DNA of 64,000 nucleotides from JBKBKN01 sp046294625. GTDB taxonomy: Bacteria > Bacteroidota > Bacteroidia > M30B66. The translations under genes and the position numbers were made by a program. This document shows, piece after piece, positions 54,253 through 63,277 of the stretch. Numbering within the stretch: position 1 is the stretch's first letter; every line of letters starts with the position of its first letter. Below the pieces are notes generated by a model, which saw only the letters and a program-made list of their open reading frames with translations, was not told the DNA's origin and made no database searches. The DNA lies in NCBI GenBank assembly GCA_046294625.1, contig JBKBKN010000004.1:1-64000 (forward strand). Direction: 5' to 3'.

Positions 54253-55345
54253 ATGATAAATCAAGAACACATTACTGCCCTTGATGATCGCCTGGATGCG
54301 TTAAGGAGGCATCTTTGACATCGAACGGAAGCTTGCAGAAATACAATTAGAAGAACGCGCATCCACGGCGTCTGATTTTTGGGATAACCCCGAACTCGCC
54401 GAGAAAAAACTTAAAAATATCAGAGATAAAAAAGCCTGGACCGACGCTTTTAAAGAAGTGCAAAATGGGCTGGAAGATTTAAAAGTACTTCTTGAGTTTT
54501 ATAAAGAAGATGGTGCAACCGAAGCAGAGGTGGAAGCACAATATGGCAATGTGCTAAAAAACTTAGAAGATTTAGAGTTTAAAAACATGCTGTCTGGCAA
54601 AGAAGATAGTCTGAGTGCAGTGCTGACAATTAACTCCGGAGCCGGAGGAACAGAAAGTTGTGATTGGGCCAGCATGCTGCTTCGCATGTATGTGATGTGG
54701 GCCGAGAAAAATGGCTTTAAGGTGACTGAAGAAGACATGCAGGAGGGCGATGTGGCAGGCATTAAGTCTGTGACCATTGAAATCGATGGACCATTTGCTT
54801 ATGGCTATCTGAAGGGCGAAAGTGGCGTTCATCGACTGGTAAGAATTTCGCCCTTCGACGCGAATGCCAAAAGACACACATCTTTTGCATCAGTTTATGC
54901 TTATCCTTTGATCGACGATTCCATCGATATACAAATTAATCCTGCCGATATTGAATGGGACACTTTTCGCTCAGGTGGTGCCGGTGGTCAAAATGTGAAC
55001 AAGGTGGAAACGGCCGTTCGTTTGCACCACAAGCCCTCAGGCATCATCATCAAGAATCAGGAGTCGCGTTCGCAGCTCAAAAACAAAGAAAAAGCACTTC
55101 AGTTGTTAAAATCTCAATTGTATGAAATTGAGTTGCGTAAACGCCAAGAAACTACAGATGCAATCGAAGGAACCAAAAAGAAAATCGAGTGGGGCTCGCA
55201 AATCAGGAACTATGTTCTTCACCCCTACAAACTGGTGAAAGATGTGCGAACTGAATATGAAACATCCAATGTACAGGCGGTGATGGACGGAGAGATTAAT
55301 GATTTTATCAAGGCTTATTTAATGGAATACGGTCAGAAAAACTAG
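54253..55345 (+). CDS. prfB: Peptide chain release factor 2, with programmed +1 frameshift
   Basis: A 363-residue RF2 encoded in two frames. Frame one runs from ATG 54253 for 21 codons (MINQEHITALDDRLDALRRHL) to TGA 54316-54318. Skipping one T at CTTTGAC continues from 54317 (DIERKLAEIQLEERAS). RF2 terminates at UGA and UAA codons; the stop-codon recognition motif SPF (ISPFDANAKR) and the catalytic GGQ (SGGAGGQNVNKVET) are intact. A plain six-frame reading starts only at 54458. In family members, low RF2 levels raise frameshifting, a self-regulating loop. It converges with gatC, 3 bp apart. Confidence 0.96.
54304..54319 (+). promoter_or_regulatory. prfB programmed +1 frameshift site
   Basis: AGGAGG (54304-54309), a 3-base spacer CAT, then CTT TGA C (54313-54319). 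Same arrangement as the E. coli prfB site (AGGGGG, 3 bases, CUUUGAC), with the upstream Shine-Dalgarno-like element promoting the shift. Confidence 0.93.
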
Positions 55346-55348
55346 GTC

Positions 55349-55648
55349 TTAGGAATTTGCTTGATCAATCACTTTCGGCACTCTGAAATAATCGGAGTCG
55401 TGCTTTGGCGCATTTTTAAGCCCATCTTCTTTGCTAATAATCTGTTTAACTTCGTCTTCTCTAAGCACGTTCGACTCTTCTACCATGTAAATCAAGGGCT
55501 GAACTCCTTCTGTCGGAAGCTCATTGAGCTTATCTACAAATGCAATCATTCGATTCATGTCTTGGATCATGTTTTCGAGCGACTGTTCATCGAAAGATAA
55601 GCGGGCAAGATGCGCAATTTGTTCAACAGTCTGTTTATCTACACTCAT
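55349..55648 (-). CDS. gatC: Asp-tRNA(Asn)/Glu-tRNA(Gln) amidotransferase subunit C
   Basis: A 99-residue GatC, the small chaperone-like subunit of the amidotransferase that converts mischarged Glu-tRNA(Gln) or Asp-tRNA(Asn). The family motifs KQTVEQIAHLARLSF near the N-terminus, MIAFVDKLNELPTEGVQPL in the middle and LREDEV towards the end are clear. gatA and gatB are not in the window. It lies 21 bases downstream of the hydrolase gene. Confidence 0.93.
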   Translation of the reverse strand: MSVDKQTVEQIAHLARLSFDEQSLENMIQDMNRMIAFVDKLNELPTEGVQPLIYMVEESNVLREDEVKQIISKEDGLKNAPKHDSDYFRVPKVIDQANS

Positions 55649-55669
55649 GCGATTAATATTTAGCGTTTA

Positions 55670-56428
55670 CTACAAAGTCTTTGTGAGCCAGGGTCTGAGT
55701 ATTGAATTAAATTCCAATGGTTTCTCCATCATAGGTGCATGCCCACACTCGTCGATCCAGAAGAGATCACTTTGCGGTAATAGTTTATGAAATTCTTCGG
55801 CAACATCCGGTGGAGTGATATTATCGTTTTGACCCCAAATTAAACAAACCGGCAAGTGAAACTTTCCAAGATCATCACCCATATTGTGACGTATTGCAGA
55901 TTTTGCGAGCGCAAGAATACGAACTAACTTCTCTTTGTTATTTACGATTTCAAAAACCTCATCCACGAGTTCTTTAGTGGCAGTAGCAGGATCATAAAAC
56001 GTGTATTCAACTTTGGTTCTAATGAAATCATAATCTTCTCTTCTTGGGAAAGAGCCTCCCATGGCATTCTCATACAAGCCGGAGCTTCCGGTAAGAATCA
56101 TAGAAGTGACCCTATCAGGATGTTCAAGGGTATAGACCAAAGCCACGTGACCTCCAAGTGAATTGCCTAATAGATTGATTTTATCAAATCCTTTGAAAAG
56201 CACAAAGTCGTGAATGAAAGATGCTAGGCTTTTCACGTGCGTGTCTTCCACAGGAAGTTCGTAGATGGGCATCATAGGTATTACCACCTTGAAATCTTTG
56301 TTGAACTCTTCGAGCACTTCTTTAAAATTACTCAGCGCGCCGAATAATCCATGTAAAATCAATAATACCGGCCCTTCCCCTTCTTCTACATATTTGTAGA
56401 CTCCTTCGGAAATAATCTGATGTTGCAT
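55670..56428 (-). CDS. Alpha/beta hydrolase
   Basis: A 252-residue hydrolase of the alpha/beta fold, likely cytoplasmic. Oxyanion-hole motif LHGLFGALSN, nucleophile elbow GNSLGGH (Ser about 96), catalytic Asp in WGQNDNITPP and His in DECGHAPMMEKP. All triad members are present. ATG 56428 (MQHQIISEGVYKY) is preferred; six more residues open only from an ATT codon. Substrate unknown; the pattern resembles meta-cleavage-type hydrolases and esterases. Directly precedes gatC, so it may share its transcript. Confidence 0.85.
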   Translation of the reverse strand: MQHQIISEGVYKYVEEGEGPVLLILHGLFGALSNFKEVLEEFNKDFKVVIPMMPIYELPVEDTHVKSLASFIHDFVLFKGFDKINLLGNSLGGHVALVYTLEHPDRVTSMILTGSSGLYENAMGGSFPRREDYDFIRTKVEYTFYDPATATKELVDEVFEIVNNKEKLVRILALAKSAIRHNMGDDLGKFHLPVCLIWGQNDNITPPDVAEEFHKLLPQSDLFWIDECGHAPMMEKPLEFNSILRPWLTKTL

Positions 56429-56623
56429 AGGCTGAAATTCAATCAAGCGTCAAAAATACACAAATAAACCTATTTACAAGCTCGTGGGAACTTTGAGATT
56501 AATTCACTTGAAAAAAGGTGGTTGAAGTGGGAGAACTGAATTTCTGAAACACAATACAAATGTTTGACTATCAGATATTTAATAATAGTGCCCTAAAATT
56601 TTTCATGAAAATTATCAACAAAG

Positions 56624-56648
56624 TGGGACAAAGTGTCAAATTGTGGGG
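56624..56648 (+). promoter_or_regulatory. MraZ operator of the dcw cluster
   Basis: TGGGA-CAAAG-TGTCA-AATTG-TGGGG: pentamers spaced 10 bases apart, the arrangement of the known MraZ box (TGGGN repeats separated by 5 bases), with the middle copy degenerate. It lies 41 bases before the mraZ ATG, next to a near-consensus -7 element (TAATTTAG). Confidence 0.72.
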
Positions 56649-56688
56649 AAAGTTTACATAATTTAGCAACCGATTAACATTTCTTAGT

Positions 56689-57153
56689 ATGGCTAACTAT
56701 ATCGGAGAGCACGGTTGCAAGATAGACGCCAAAGGCAGAGTGAATCTGCCTAAGGATATATTGAAGCAATTCGAATTTAAAGGTCCGGCCATCTTTGTGG
56801 TTAATCGAAGTGTTTTTGAGAAATGCTTGGTGCTGTACACCCTGGATGACTATAACAAACTCTTGGATAAGCTGAATAAATTGAACAGATTCAAAAAAGA
56901 GAATGATGAATTTATTCGTCGCTTCACCAATGGTGCAGTGATGGTGGAAATGGATTCGTCAAACAGGATATTGATTTCAAAACGTCATATCGAATATGCC
57001 GATCTAAAGAGTGACATTTTACTAAATGCCAGCTTGAATAGATTTGAAATATGGTCGGATGAAAAATATCGGGCGAAGATGGATAGCTATGAGGATATGG
57101 AAGGGTTTGCCAAATTAGCAGAGAGAGTTATGGGAAGTTTGGACGATGATTAA
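56689..57153 (+). CDS. mraZ: MraZ transcriptional regulator
   Basis: A 154-residue DNA-binding protein with two AbrB-like MraZ motifs: GEHGCKIDAKGRVNLPKDIL at the N-terminus and VEMDSSNRILISKRHIEYAD in the second half. It represses or tunes the dcw cluster by binding the TGGGN repeats at 56624-56648. First gene of the cluster; 12 bases before rsmH. Confidence 0.95.
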   Translation: MANYIGEHGCKIDAKGRVNLPKDILKQFEFKGPAIFVVNRSVFEKCLVLYTLDDYNKLLDKLNKLNRFKKENDEFIRRFTNGAVMVEMDSSNRILISKRHIEYADLKSDILLNASLNRFEIWSDEKYRAKMDSYEDMEGFAKLAERVMGSLDDD

Positions 57154-57165
57154 TCTAAACTGAGC

Positions 57166-58071
57166 ATGACCTATCATATACCAGTTCTTTTACATGAATG
57201 TATTCAAGGGTTGAAAATTCAGCCGGATGGAGTCTTTGTCGATGTCACTTTTGGAGGTGGTGGGCATTCCAAGGCAATTCTTAATAAATTGACTACTGGA
57301 AGATTAATTGCCTTTGATCAGGACACCGATGCCGAACAAAATCTGATTGACGATGCACGATTTACTTTGGTAAAACAAAATTTCAGATTTATGAAAAACA
57401 ATCTGAAATTGATGCAATGCCTGCCGGTAGATGGCATATTGGCCGATTTAGGTATCTCTTCACATCAGATTGATTTCGCGGAAAGGGGATTTTCTACAAG
57501 ATTCGATGCGCCACTTGACATGAGGATGAATCGAGATCAGAAGCTAAGCGCTTATGAAGTAATTAACCACAACAGCGAAGAGCAATTGAAAAATATCTTC
57601 AAGCACTATGGAGAACTCCCGGACGCAGGAAAAATCGCTAGGCATATTTGCAACGTGAGATCTGATGGATCTGTGAAAACCACCGGGCGATTGTGCGAGA
57701 TTTTAAAACCGTTTCGTCCGACCAATAAAATCAACAAGTTTCTGGCTCAAGTTTTTCAGGCGATTCGCATCGAAGTAAACGATGAACTAGGAAGCTTGAA
57801 ACTATTACTCACACAGGCAAAAGAAGTACTAAAACCTGGCGGAAGATTGGTGATTATCAGTTATCACTCCCTTGAAGACAAATTGGTGAAGCAATTCATC
57901 AAACATGGAAAGTTCGAAGGAGAGGCTGAAAAAGACCTCTACGGTAATGTAAAGCTTCCTTTCATTGCAGTGAACCGAAAGCCCATCACCGCATCAGAAC
58001 AGGAATTAGAAAGAAATAGCAGAGCGAGAAGTGCAAGTTTGAGAATTGCCGAAAGAACAGAAAATATTTAA
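57166..58071 (+). CDS. rsmH: 16S rRNA (cytosine(1402)-N(4))-methyltransferase
   Basis: A 301-residue SAM-dependent enzyme modifying C1402 of 16S rRNA in the decoding centre. N-terminal HIPVLLHECIQGL, SAM-binding DVTFGGGGHSKAIL and FDQDTDAEQ, catalytic-site DLGISSHQIDFAERGFS, and the C-terminal ISYHSLEDKLVK motif are all typical. Second gene of the dcw cluster, 12 bases after mraZ and 8 bases before the FtsL-like gene. Confidence 0.95.
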   Translation: MTYHIPVLLHECIQGLKIQPDGVFVDVTFGGGGHSKAILNKLTTGRLIAFDQDTDAEQNLIDDARFTLVKQNFRFMKNNLKLMQCLPVDGILADLGISSHQIDFAERGFSTRFDAPLDMRMNRDQKLSAYEVINHNSEEQLKNIFKHYGELPDAGKIARHICNVRSDGSVKTTGRLCEILKPFRPTNKINKFLAQVFQAIRIEVNDELGSLKLLLTQAKEVLKPGGRLVIISYHSLEDKLVKQFIKHGKFEGEAEKDLYGNVKLPFIAVNRKPITASEQELERNSRARSASLRIAERTENI

Positions 58072-58079
58072 ACCTACAA

Positions 58080-58457
58080 ATGAACAAATTTAAAGAAGAG
58101 AAGCAGAGCAAAAAGTCATCAGAGCCGGGGAATAGACCTGTGGTCTTTTCCTACATCGTTTCGGTTCTTGATGGCAGTTTTTTGAGCAAAGAAGGTACGC
58201 TGAAAAATTTACCCTTCGCTATGCTCCTGTTTGGATTTGGCATCATTTACATATACATGTCGCACAATTTTGAAAAGAAAGTGCGTGAATACAATAAGCT
58301 TTCAAGATCCATCAAGGATTTGCAAAGTGAATATGTGAGTTTGAAATCAGAGCTCACTTACAAAAGCAATCAAAGCCAGCTGGCCAAGTCCCTAGCTCGT
58401 TTCGATATAAAAGAATCCAAAGAACCACCTAAAAAAATATTCAAGAAACAAGATTAA
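58080..58457 (+). CDS. FtsL-like cell division protein
   Basis: A 125-residue bitopic membrane protein: basic cytoplasmic N-terminus, one helix (about 45-62, PFAMLLFGFGIIYIYMS), then a short coiled coil (EYNKLSRSIKDLQSEYVSLK). FtsL proteins bridge FtsB/FtsQ and activate the septal synthase; sequence is poorly conserved, so identification rests on topology and position between rsmH and the PBP gene. It abuts the next gene with no gap. Confidence 0.85.
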   Translation: MNKFKEEKQSKKSSEPGNRPVVFSYIVSVLDGSFLSKEGTLKNLPFAMLLFGFGIIYIYMSHNFEKKVREYNKLSRSIKDLQSEYVSLKSELTYKSNQSQLAKSLARFDIKESKEPPKKIFKKQD

Positions 58458-60560
58458 ATGGAACACCATAAAGACATAACATGGCGTTTGAAAATGCTCT
58501 ATTTCGGTGTGATGATTCTTGCTATATTCATACTTGGGCAGGCGTTCAAGGTGGGTGTATTTGAACGTGACCTTTGGATTGAAAAAAACGAAGAAGTGAC
58601 CCTTAAATGGTTTACCACTGATGCAACTAGAGGCAATATCTATTCTTCAGATGGCGGATTGTTAGCCACTTCGGTTCCAATCTACGACTTGTACATAGAT
58701 CTCACTGTTAAGCCATTGACCGACAAAATTTTCAATGAAAACATCGATTCGCTTGGCTATTATTTATCTACCACCTTCAAAGACAAATCGCAACAACAAT
58801 ATGTAAGTGAACTTCGCAAGGCACGTATGGCAGGAAAGGAGTATTACTCAATAAAAAGAGGTGTGTCGCACAGCGATTTGATGAAAGCCAAGAATTTTCC
58901 GATTTTCCGACTAGGTCGGTACAAAGGGGGCTTTCGTTATGATCAGCGCGATAAGCGCGAATTACCTTACCGATACATTGGCAAGCAAACGATTGGTAAA
59001 GTGGTCGACTCCTTAAAAAGAACGGGTATCGAAGGTGCATATGATGATATGCTTCGTGGGCAATCCGGCAAATCACTGAAACGAAAACTATCTGGCGGTC
59101 AATGGAAGCCGGTTTATGATAAATATGACGTGGAACCGATTGATGGATATGATGTGATTTCAACCATTGATATCCGTATGCAAGACCTTGCCGAACATGC
59201 CTTACTGAAACAATTAATCAAACATCAGGCTGAATCGGGCTGTGTGGTGCTGATGGAGGTGCAAACAGGTCATGTAAAGGCCATAGCCAATCTAACCAAT
59301 GTGCGCGACACGATCTATGATGAAACTTACAATGATGCTATCAGCAGATCATCAGAACCCGGCTCCACATTTAAGCTGTTTAATATGATCGCCTTGCTTG
59401 AAGGAGGATATGTTAAACTTACCGATACAGTTGATACCAAGGGTGGTAAAGTGCAGGTTGGGTCTAAGCTAGTTAAAGATTCACACGAAGGTGGGTATGG
59501 CAAAATTACTGTGGCAAGAGGGTTTGAAGTGTCATCCAATACGGTGATTGCACAGGTGCTTCACAAAGCATTTAAAGAAAAGCCGATGGAGTATATTCAA
59601 AGGCTAAAGCAGTTGGGCATTGATCAGAAACTGGCTATCGAACTGGCAAATGAAGGAGCTCCCAGGCTGAATCAGCCCGGTAAAAAAGGCTGGTCAGGCT
59701 ATTCATTGCCATCACTTTCGATGGGCTATGAAGTGATGATGACCCCCCTTCAGGTGCTTACGATCTATAATGCTGTCGCAAACAACGGTGTGATGATGAA
59801 ACCAAAGTTTGTAAAAGAGATTAGAAACAAACAGCGATCTGTTAGAAAGATTGAACCAGAAATTTTAAACCCTGCTATTTGTTCTCAAAATACTCTAACT
59901 ATGGTAAAATCCATTCTGGAAGGTGTGGTAGAGAATGGTACGGCTACTAATCTAAAGAACGCTCACTATAAGATTGCCGGCAAAACAGGTACAGCTAAAA
60001 TGTCGAGAGGGAAAGACGGCTATGAGGATCGGAATTATCAGGCTTCATTTGCCGGATACTTCCCTGCCGAAAAACCAAGATACTCTTGTATAGTGGTTGT
60101 TTACCGTCCAACATTGGGTGGTTATTATGGCAATGTAGTGGCCGGAAGTGTATTTAAAGAGATTGCTGATAAAATCTATGCACAGTCTATCGACATGCAT
60201 GATGATTCGAGCGATGCCGTGCTTCAGCTAGCTGAAATCGGTTTCCCGAATGTAAAAAATGGATTTACCAAAGACATCAGCGCGCTACTTGATTACTTTA
60301 ATCTGAAAGCTGAATATGAAAATGCTGGGCAATGGAGCACCTGGAAGTCTGGCGACAACCAACCAATCATAAAGCCATTACACCTGACCGAAGAAGTAGT
60401 GCCCAATGTAAAAGGCATGGGATTGAGGGATGCATTATTCCTGCTCGAAAGTGTCGGTCTAAAAGTAAAAGTAAGCGGAAAAGGAACGGTGAGAAAACAA
60501 TCCATAAACCCGGGAGAACGCGTAAAACGAGATTCCAATATTGAAATTGAACTATCATAA
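58458..60560 (+). CDS. ftsI: Septal penicillin-binding protein (FtsI-like) with PASTA domain
   Basis: A 700-residue class B PBP: short cytoplasmic tail, helix (about 12-34), pedestal domain, transpeptidase with serine in EPGSTFKLFNM (S303), SxN in EVSSNTVIAQ and KTG in AGKTGTAKMS (K509), and one C-terminal PASTA domain (VPNVKGMGLRDALFLLESVG). It cross-links septal peptidoglycan; the PASTA domain may bind peptidoglycan and is present in many Bacteroidota and Gram-positive homologues. Directly after the FtsL-like gene, directly before murE. Confidence 0.94.
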   Translation: MEHHKDITWRLKMLYFGVMILAIFILGQAFKVGVFERDLWIEKNEEVTLKWFTTDATRGNIYSSDGGLLATSVPIYDLYIDLTVKPLTDKIFNENIDSLGYYLSTTFKDKSQQQYVSELRKARMAGKEYYSIKRGVSHSDLMKAKNFPIFRLGRYKGGFRYDQRDKRELPYRYIGKQTIGKVVDSLKRTGIEGAYDDMLRGQSGKSLKRKLSGGQWKPVYDKYDVEPIDGYDVISTIDIRMQDLAEHALLKQLIKHQAESGCVVLMEVQTGHVKAIANLTNVRDTIYDETYNDAISRSSEPGSTFKLFNMIALLEGGYVKLTDTVDTKGGKVQVGSKLVKDSHEGGYGKITVARGFEVSSNTVIAQVLHKAFKEKPMEYIQRLKQLGIDQKLAIELANEGAPRLNQPGKKGWSGYSLPSLSMGYEVMMTPLQVLTIYNAVANNGVMMKPKFVKEIRNKQRSVRKIEPEILNPAICSQNTLTMVKSILEGVVENGTATNLKNAHYKIAGKTGTAKMSRGKDGYEDRNYQASFAGYFPAEKPRYSCIVVVYRPTLGGYYGNVVAGSVFKEIADKIYAQSIDMHDDSSDAVLQLAEIGFPNVKNGFTKDISALLDYFNLKAEYENAGQWSTWKSGDNQPIIKPLHLTEEVVPNVKGMGLRDALFLLESVGLKVKVSGKGTVRKQSINPGERVKRDSNIEIELS

Positions 60561-62024
60561 ATGAAGCTGCTTAAAGACATATTGTATCGCGCAGGCGCTA
60601 TAGAGATTCACGGCACGGTGAATCTTGCAGTTGCTTCTATTTCTATGGATTCTCGTCTGGTAAAGCGAGACAGCTTATTCGTTGCCGTAAGGGGAACCAA
60701 AACTGATGGACACAACTTTATCGACATGGCTGTGCAACAGGGAGCTATTGCCATTGTTTGCGAAACACTTCCTGAAAACATAAACGAAAAAGTAACCTAT
60801 GTTGTAGTGAGCGATGCGTCTCTGGCGCTGGGTTTTATTGCATCAAATTTCTATGACAATCCTTCTGAAAAGCTTATTGTGGTAGGGGTAACCGGTACAA
60901 ACGGAAAAACCACAGTAAGTACTTTACTGTACCACACGTTTATGTCTCTTGGCTACAAATGTGGATTGCTTTCGACAGTGAAAAATATCATTGGCAAAGA
61001 AACACTGCCATCTACACACACCACACCCGATGCCATATCAATCAATCATCTGTTAAATAAAATGGTGGCTGCCAGATGTTCGCATGTTTTCATGGAAGTA
61101 TCTTCACATGCATTGGATCAAGATAGAGTTGCAGGTTTAAAATTCAAAGGTGCCATTTTTACCAATATTACGCATGACCATTTAGACTATCATCTCAGCT
61201 TTGAAAATTACTTTGAAGCCAAACAAAAGCTATTCAACTCATTGCCATCAGAGTCATGGGCTTTGAGCTTTTCAGATGATCCTTACGGTACCGATATGGT
61301 GAATTTGACCAAGTGCCATGCCTATTTCTATGGGATCCATATGCCTTCAGATTTCGAATGTCGTATTGTAGAAAAACAGACCAATGGCATGCTCCTCGTC
61401 ATCGATGGGCATGAAATCTGGACTAATCTTATTGGTGATTTTAATGCAGCCAACCTTTTGGCAGTGTATGCAGCATCATGCTTACTTGAACAGGATAAAC
61501 TACAGGTGTTGACTGCTTTAAGCAATCTCAAAAGCGTAGAAGGTCGCTTTCAATACTACCATTCGCCAAATAACGTCACTGCAATCGTTGACTATGCACA
61601 CACTCCTGATGCATTAGATAATGTTCTAAGAACTATTGGTGATTTGCGCACAGGCAATGAACAGGTAATCACAGTGGTTGGGTGCGGTGGTGATCGTGAT
61701 AAAAGCAAAAGGCCTGAAATGGCAAAAATTGCCGCCAAGTGGAGCACAAAACTGATTCTCACATCCGATAATCCACGTTCTGAAGACCCTCAAGCCATTG
61801 TGAATGATATGCTTGCAGGACTTGACCCTACACTAAAGCGTAAAACAGTGGTTATTCTTGATAGAAGAGAGGCCATTCGGACAGCATGCAATTTCTCCAA
61901 TCCGGGCGATATCATTTTAGTAGCAGGAAAGGGACATGAAAAGTATCAGGAGATCTTGGGGATAAAGCATCCTTTTGACGATGCTGCAGAGTTACAGGAA
62001 ACCTTTAAAACCATAGGACAATAA
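60561..62024 (+). CDS. murE: UDP-N-acetylmuramoyl-L-alanyl-D-glutamate-2,6-diaminopimelate ligase
   Basis: A 487-residue cytoplasmic ligase that adds the third residue to UDP-MurNAc-L-Ala-D-Glu. P-loop GVTGTNGKTTVSTL (about 109-122), ligand segment TTPDAISINHLL, carbamoyl-Lys region, and SDNPRSEDPQAI, the DNPR motif that marks meso-diaminopimelate rather than lysine specificity. The stop overlaps the mraY start by one base. Confidence 0.95.
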   Translation: MKLLKDILYRAGAIEIHGTVNLAVASISMDSRLVKRDSLFVAVRGTKTDGHNFIDMAVQQGAIAIVCETLPENINEKVTYVVVSDASLALGFIASNFYDNPSEKLIVVGVTGTNGKTTVSTLLYHTFMSLGYKCGLLSTVKNIIGKETLPSTHTTPDAISINHLLNKMVAARCSHVFMEVSSHALDQDRVAGLKFKGAIFTNITHDHLDYHLSFENYFEAKQKLFNSLPSESWALSFSDDPYGTDMVNLTKCHAYFYGIHMPSDFECRIVEKQTNGMLLVIDGHEIWTNLIGDFNAANLLAVYAASCLLEQDKLQVLTALSNLKSVEGRFQYYHSPNNVTAIVDYAHTPDALDNVLRTIGDLRTGNEQVITVVGCGGDRDKSKRPEMAKIAAKWSTKLILTSDNPRSEDPQAIVNDMLAGLDPTLKRKTVVILDRREAIRTACNFSNPGDIILVAGKGHEKYQEILGIKHPFDDAAELQETFKTIGQ

Positions 62025-63277
62025 TGCTATACTACCTGTTTACTTATCTCGATCAGGCATTCGATTTTCCCGGTGCAGGCGTATTTCAATACATCTCCTT
62101 CCGTGCTGCAATGGCCTTGTTTACTTCATTGCTCATTGCCATGTTATTTGGAAAAAAGATAATTCAAATGCTTCAGCTCAAACAAGTTGGAGAAATCATT
62201 CGCGATTTGGGGCTGGAAGGTCAAATGAAAAAACAAGGTACGCCTACTATGGGTGGCATTATTATTCTGCTTTGCATACTTGTCCCTACACTTTTGTTTG
62301 CAAAGCTGCATAACATTTATGTAATCATACTGCTCATTTCCACTGTATGGTTAGGTATGATTGGCTTTTTAGACGACTATATCAAAGTTTTTAAAAAAGA
62401 CAAAAAGGGACTTCATGGCACCTTTAAAGTTATTGGTCAAGTTTCACTAGGTCTCATTGTGGCATTGGTACTTTTCTTTCATGACGATGTCCGAATTCGC
62501 GATTATGAACAGCAATACACCTATCAGATCGTAGACGGTAATGTTACCGAAAATCCTGAGCAAAGAGAGAGTGAGAAAGTAGTTTCAAAGGATATAAAAT
62601 CCTTAAAAACCACAATACCCTTTGTCAAATCGCATGAGTTTGATTATTCAACTATACTCAAATCTCTTAGTGATGGAGCAGAAAAATATGCATGGATACT
62701 ATTTGCAGCTATCGTAATATTCATCATAACCGCCGTATCCAATGGTGCCAATATGACCGATGGACTCGATGGCTTGGCAGCAGGCACCACAGCTATTATC
62801 GGTTTCACATTGGCTGTATTTGCCTATGTATCCGGTAACAAATTTTTTGCCGATTACCTCAACATTATGTATATCCCCGAAAGTGGCGAAATAGTAATCT
62901 ACATGAGTGCATTTGTAGGCGCATGTGTAGGTTTTCTTTGGTATAATTCTTACCCGGCGCAGGTTTTCATGGGCGACACCGGTAGTTTGTCTTTAGGTGG
63001 TATCGTTGCTGTTGTTGCCATCGCTATCCGTAAAGAATTACTTATTCCGATTCTCTGTGGCATCTATTTGATCGAAAACCTGTCTGTAGTGCTACAGGTG
63101 AGCTATTTCAAATTCACAAAGAAGCGATATGGCGAAGGTCGAAGAATTTTCAAAATGGCTCCCCTACACCATCATTATCAAAAACTTGGACTACATGAAT
63201 CGAAAATTGTTTCCAGATTTTGGATTGTAGGTGTATCGCTCGCCGTACTCACTATTGTAACTCTTAAACTTAGGTAA
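62024..63277 (+). CDS. mraY: Phospho-N-acetylmuramoyl-pentapeptide-transferase
   Basis: A 417-residue multi-pass membrane enzyme forming lipid I from UDP-MurNAc-pentapeptide and undecaprenyl phosphate. Signature motifs: GTPTMGGIIIL, LDDYIKVFKKDKKGL, NMTDGLDGLA, MGDTGSLSLG and MAPLHHHYQKLG. It is longer than the E. coli enzyme (about 360) because of an extramembrane insertion between helices (about 150-215, RIRDYEQQYTYQIVDGN onward), seen in Bacteroidota homologues. It starts on the last base of murE and overlaps murD by one base. Confidence 0.95.
   Translation: MLYYLFTYLDQAFDFPGAGVFQYISFRAAMALFTSLLIAMLFGKKIIQMLQLKQVGEIIRDLGLEGQMKKQGTPTMGGIIILLCILVPTLLFAKLHNIYVIILLISTVWLGMIGFLDDYIKVFKKDKKGLHGTFKVIGQVSLGLIVALVLFFHDDVRIRDYEQQYTYQIVDGNVTENPEQRESEKVVSKDIKSLKTTIPFVKSHEFDYSTILKSLSDGAEKYAWILFAAIVIFIITAVSNGANMTDGLDGLAAGTTAIIGFTLAVFAYVSGNKFFADYLNIMYIPESGEIVIYMSAFVGACVGFLWYNSYPAQVFMGDTGSLSLGGIVAVVAIAIRKELLIPILCGIYLIENLSVVLQVSYFKFTKKRYGEGRRIFKMAPLHHHYQKLGLHESKIVSRFWIVGVSLAVLTIVTLKLR

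Noticed and set aside
54458..55345. prfB as a separate frame from the internal start at 54458
   Set aside because: This start lacks the N-terminal domain and ignores the clear CTTTGAC recoding site and upstream 21 codons.
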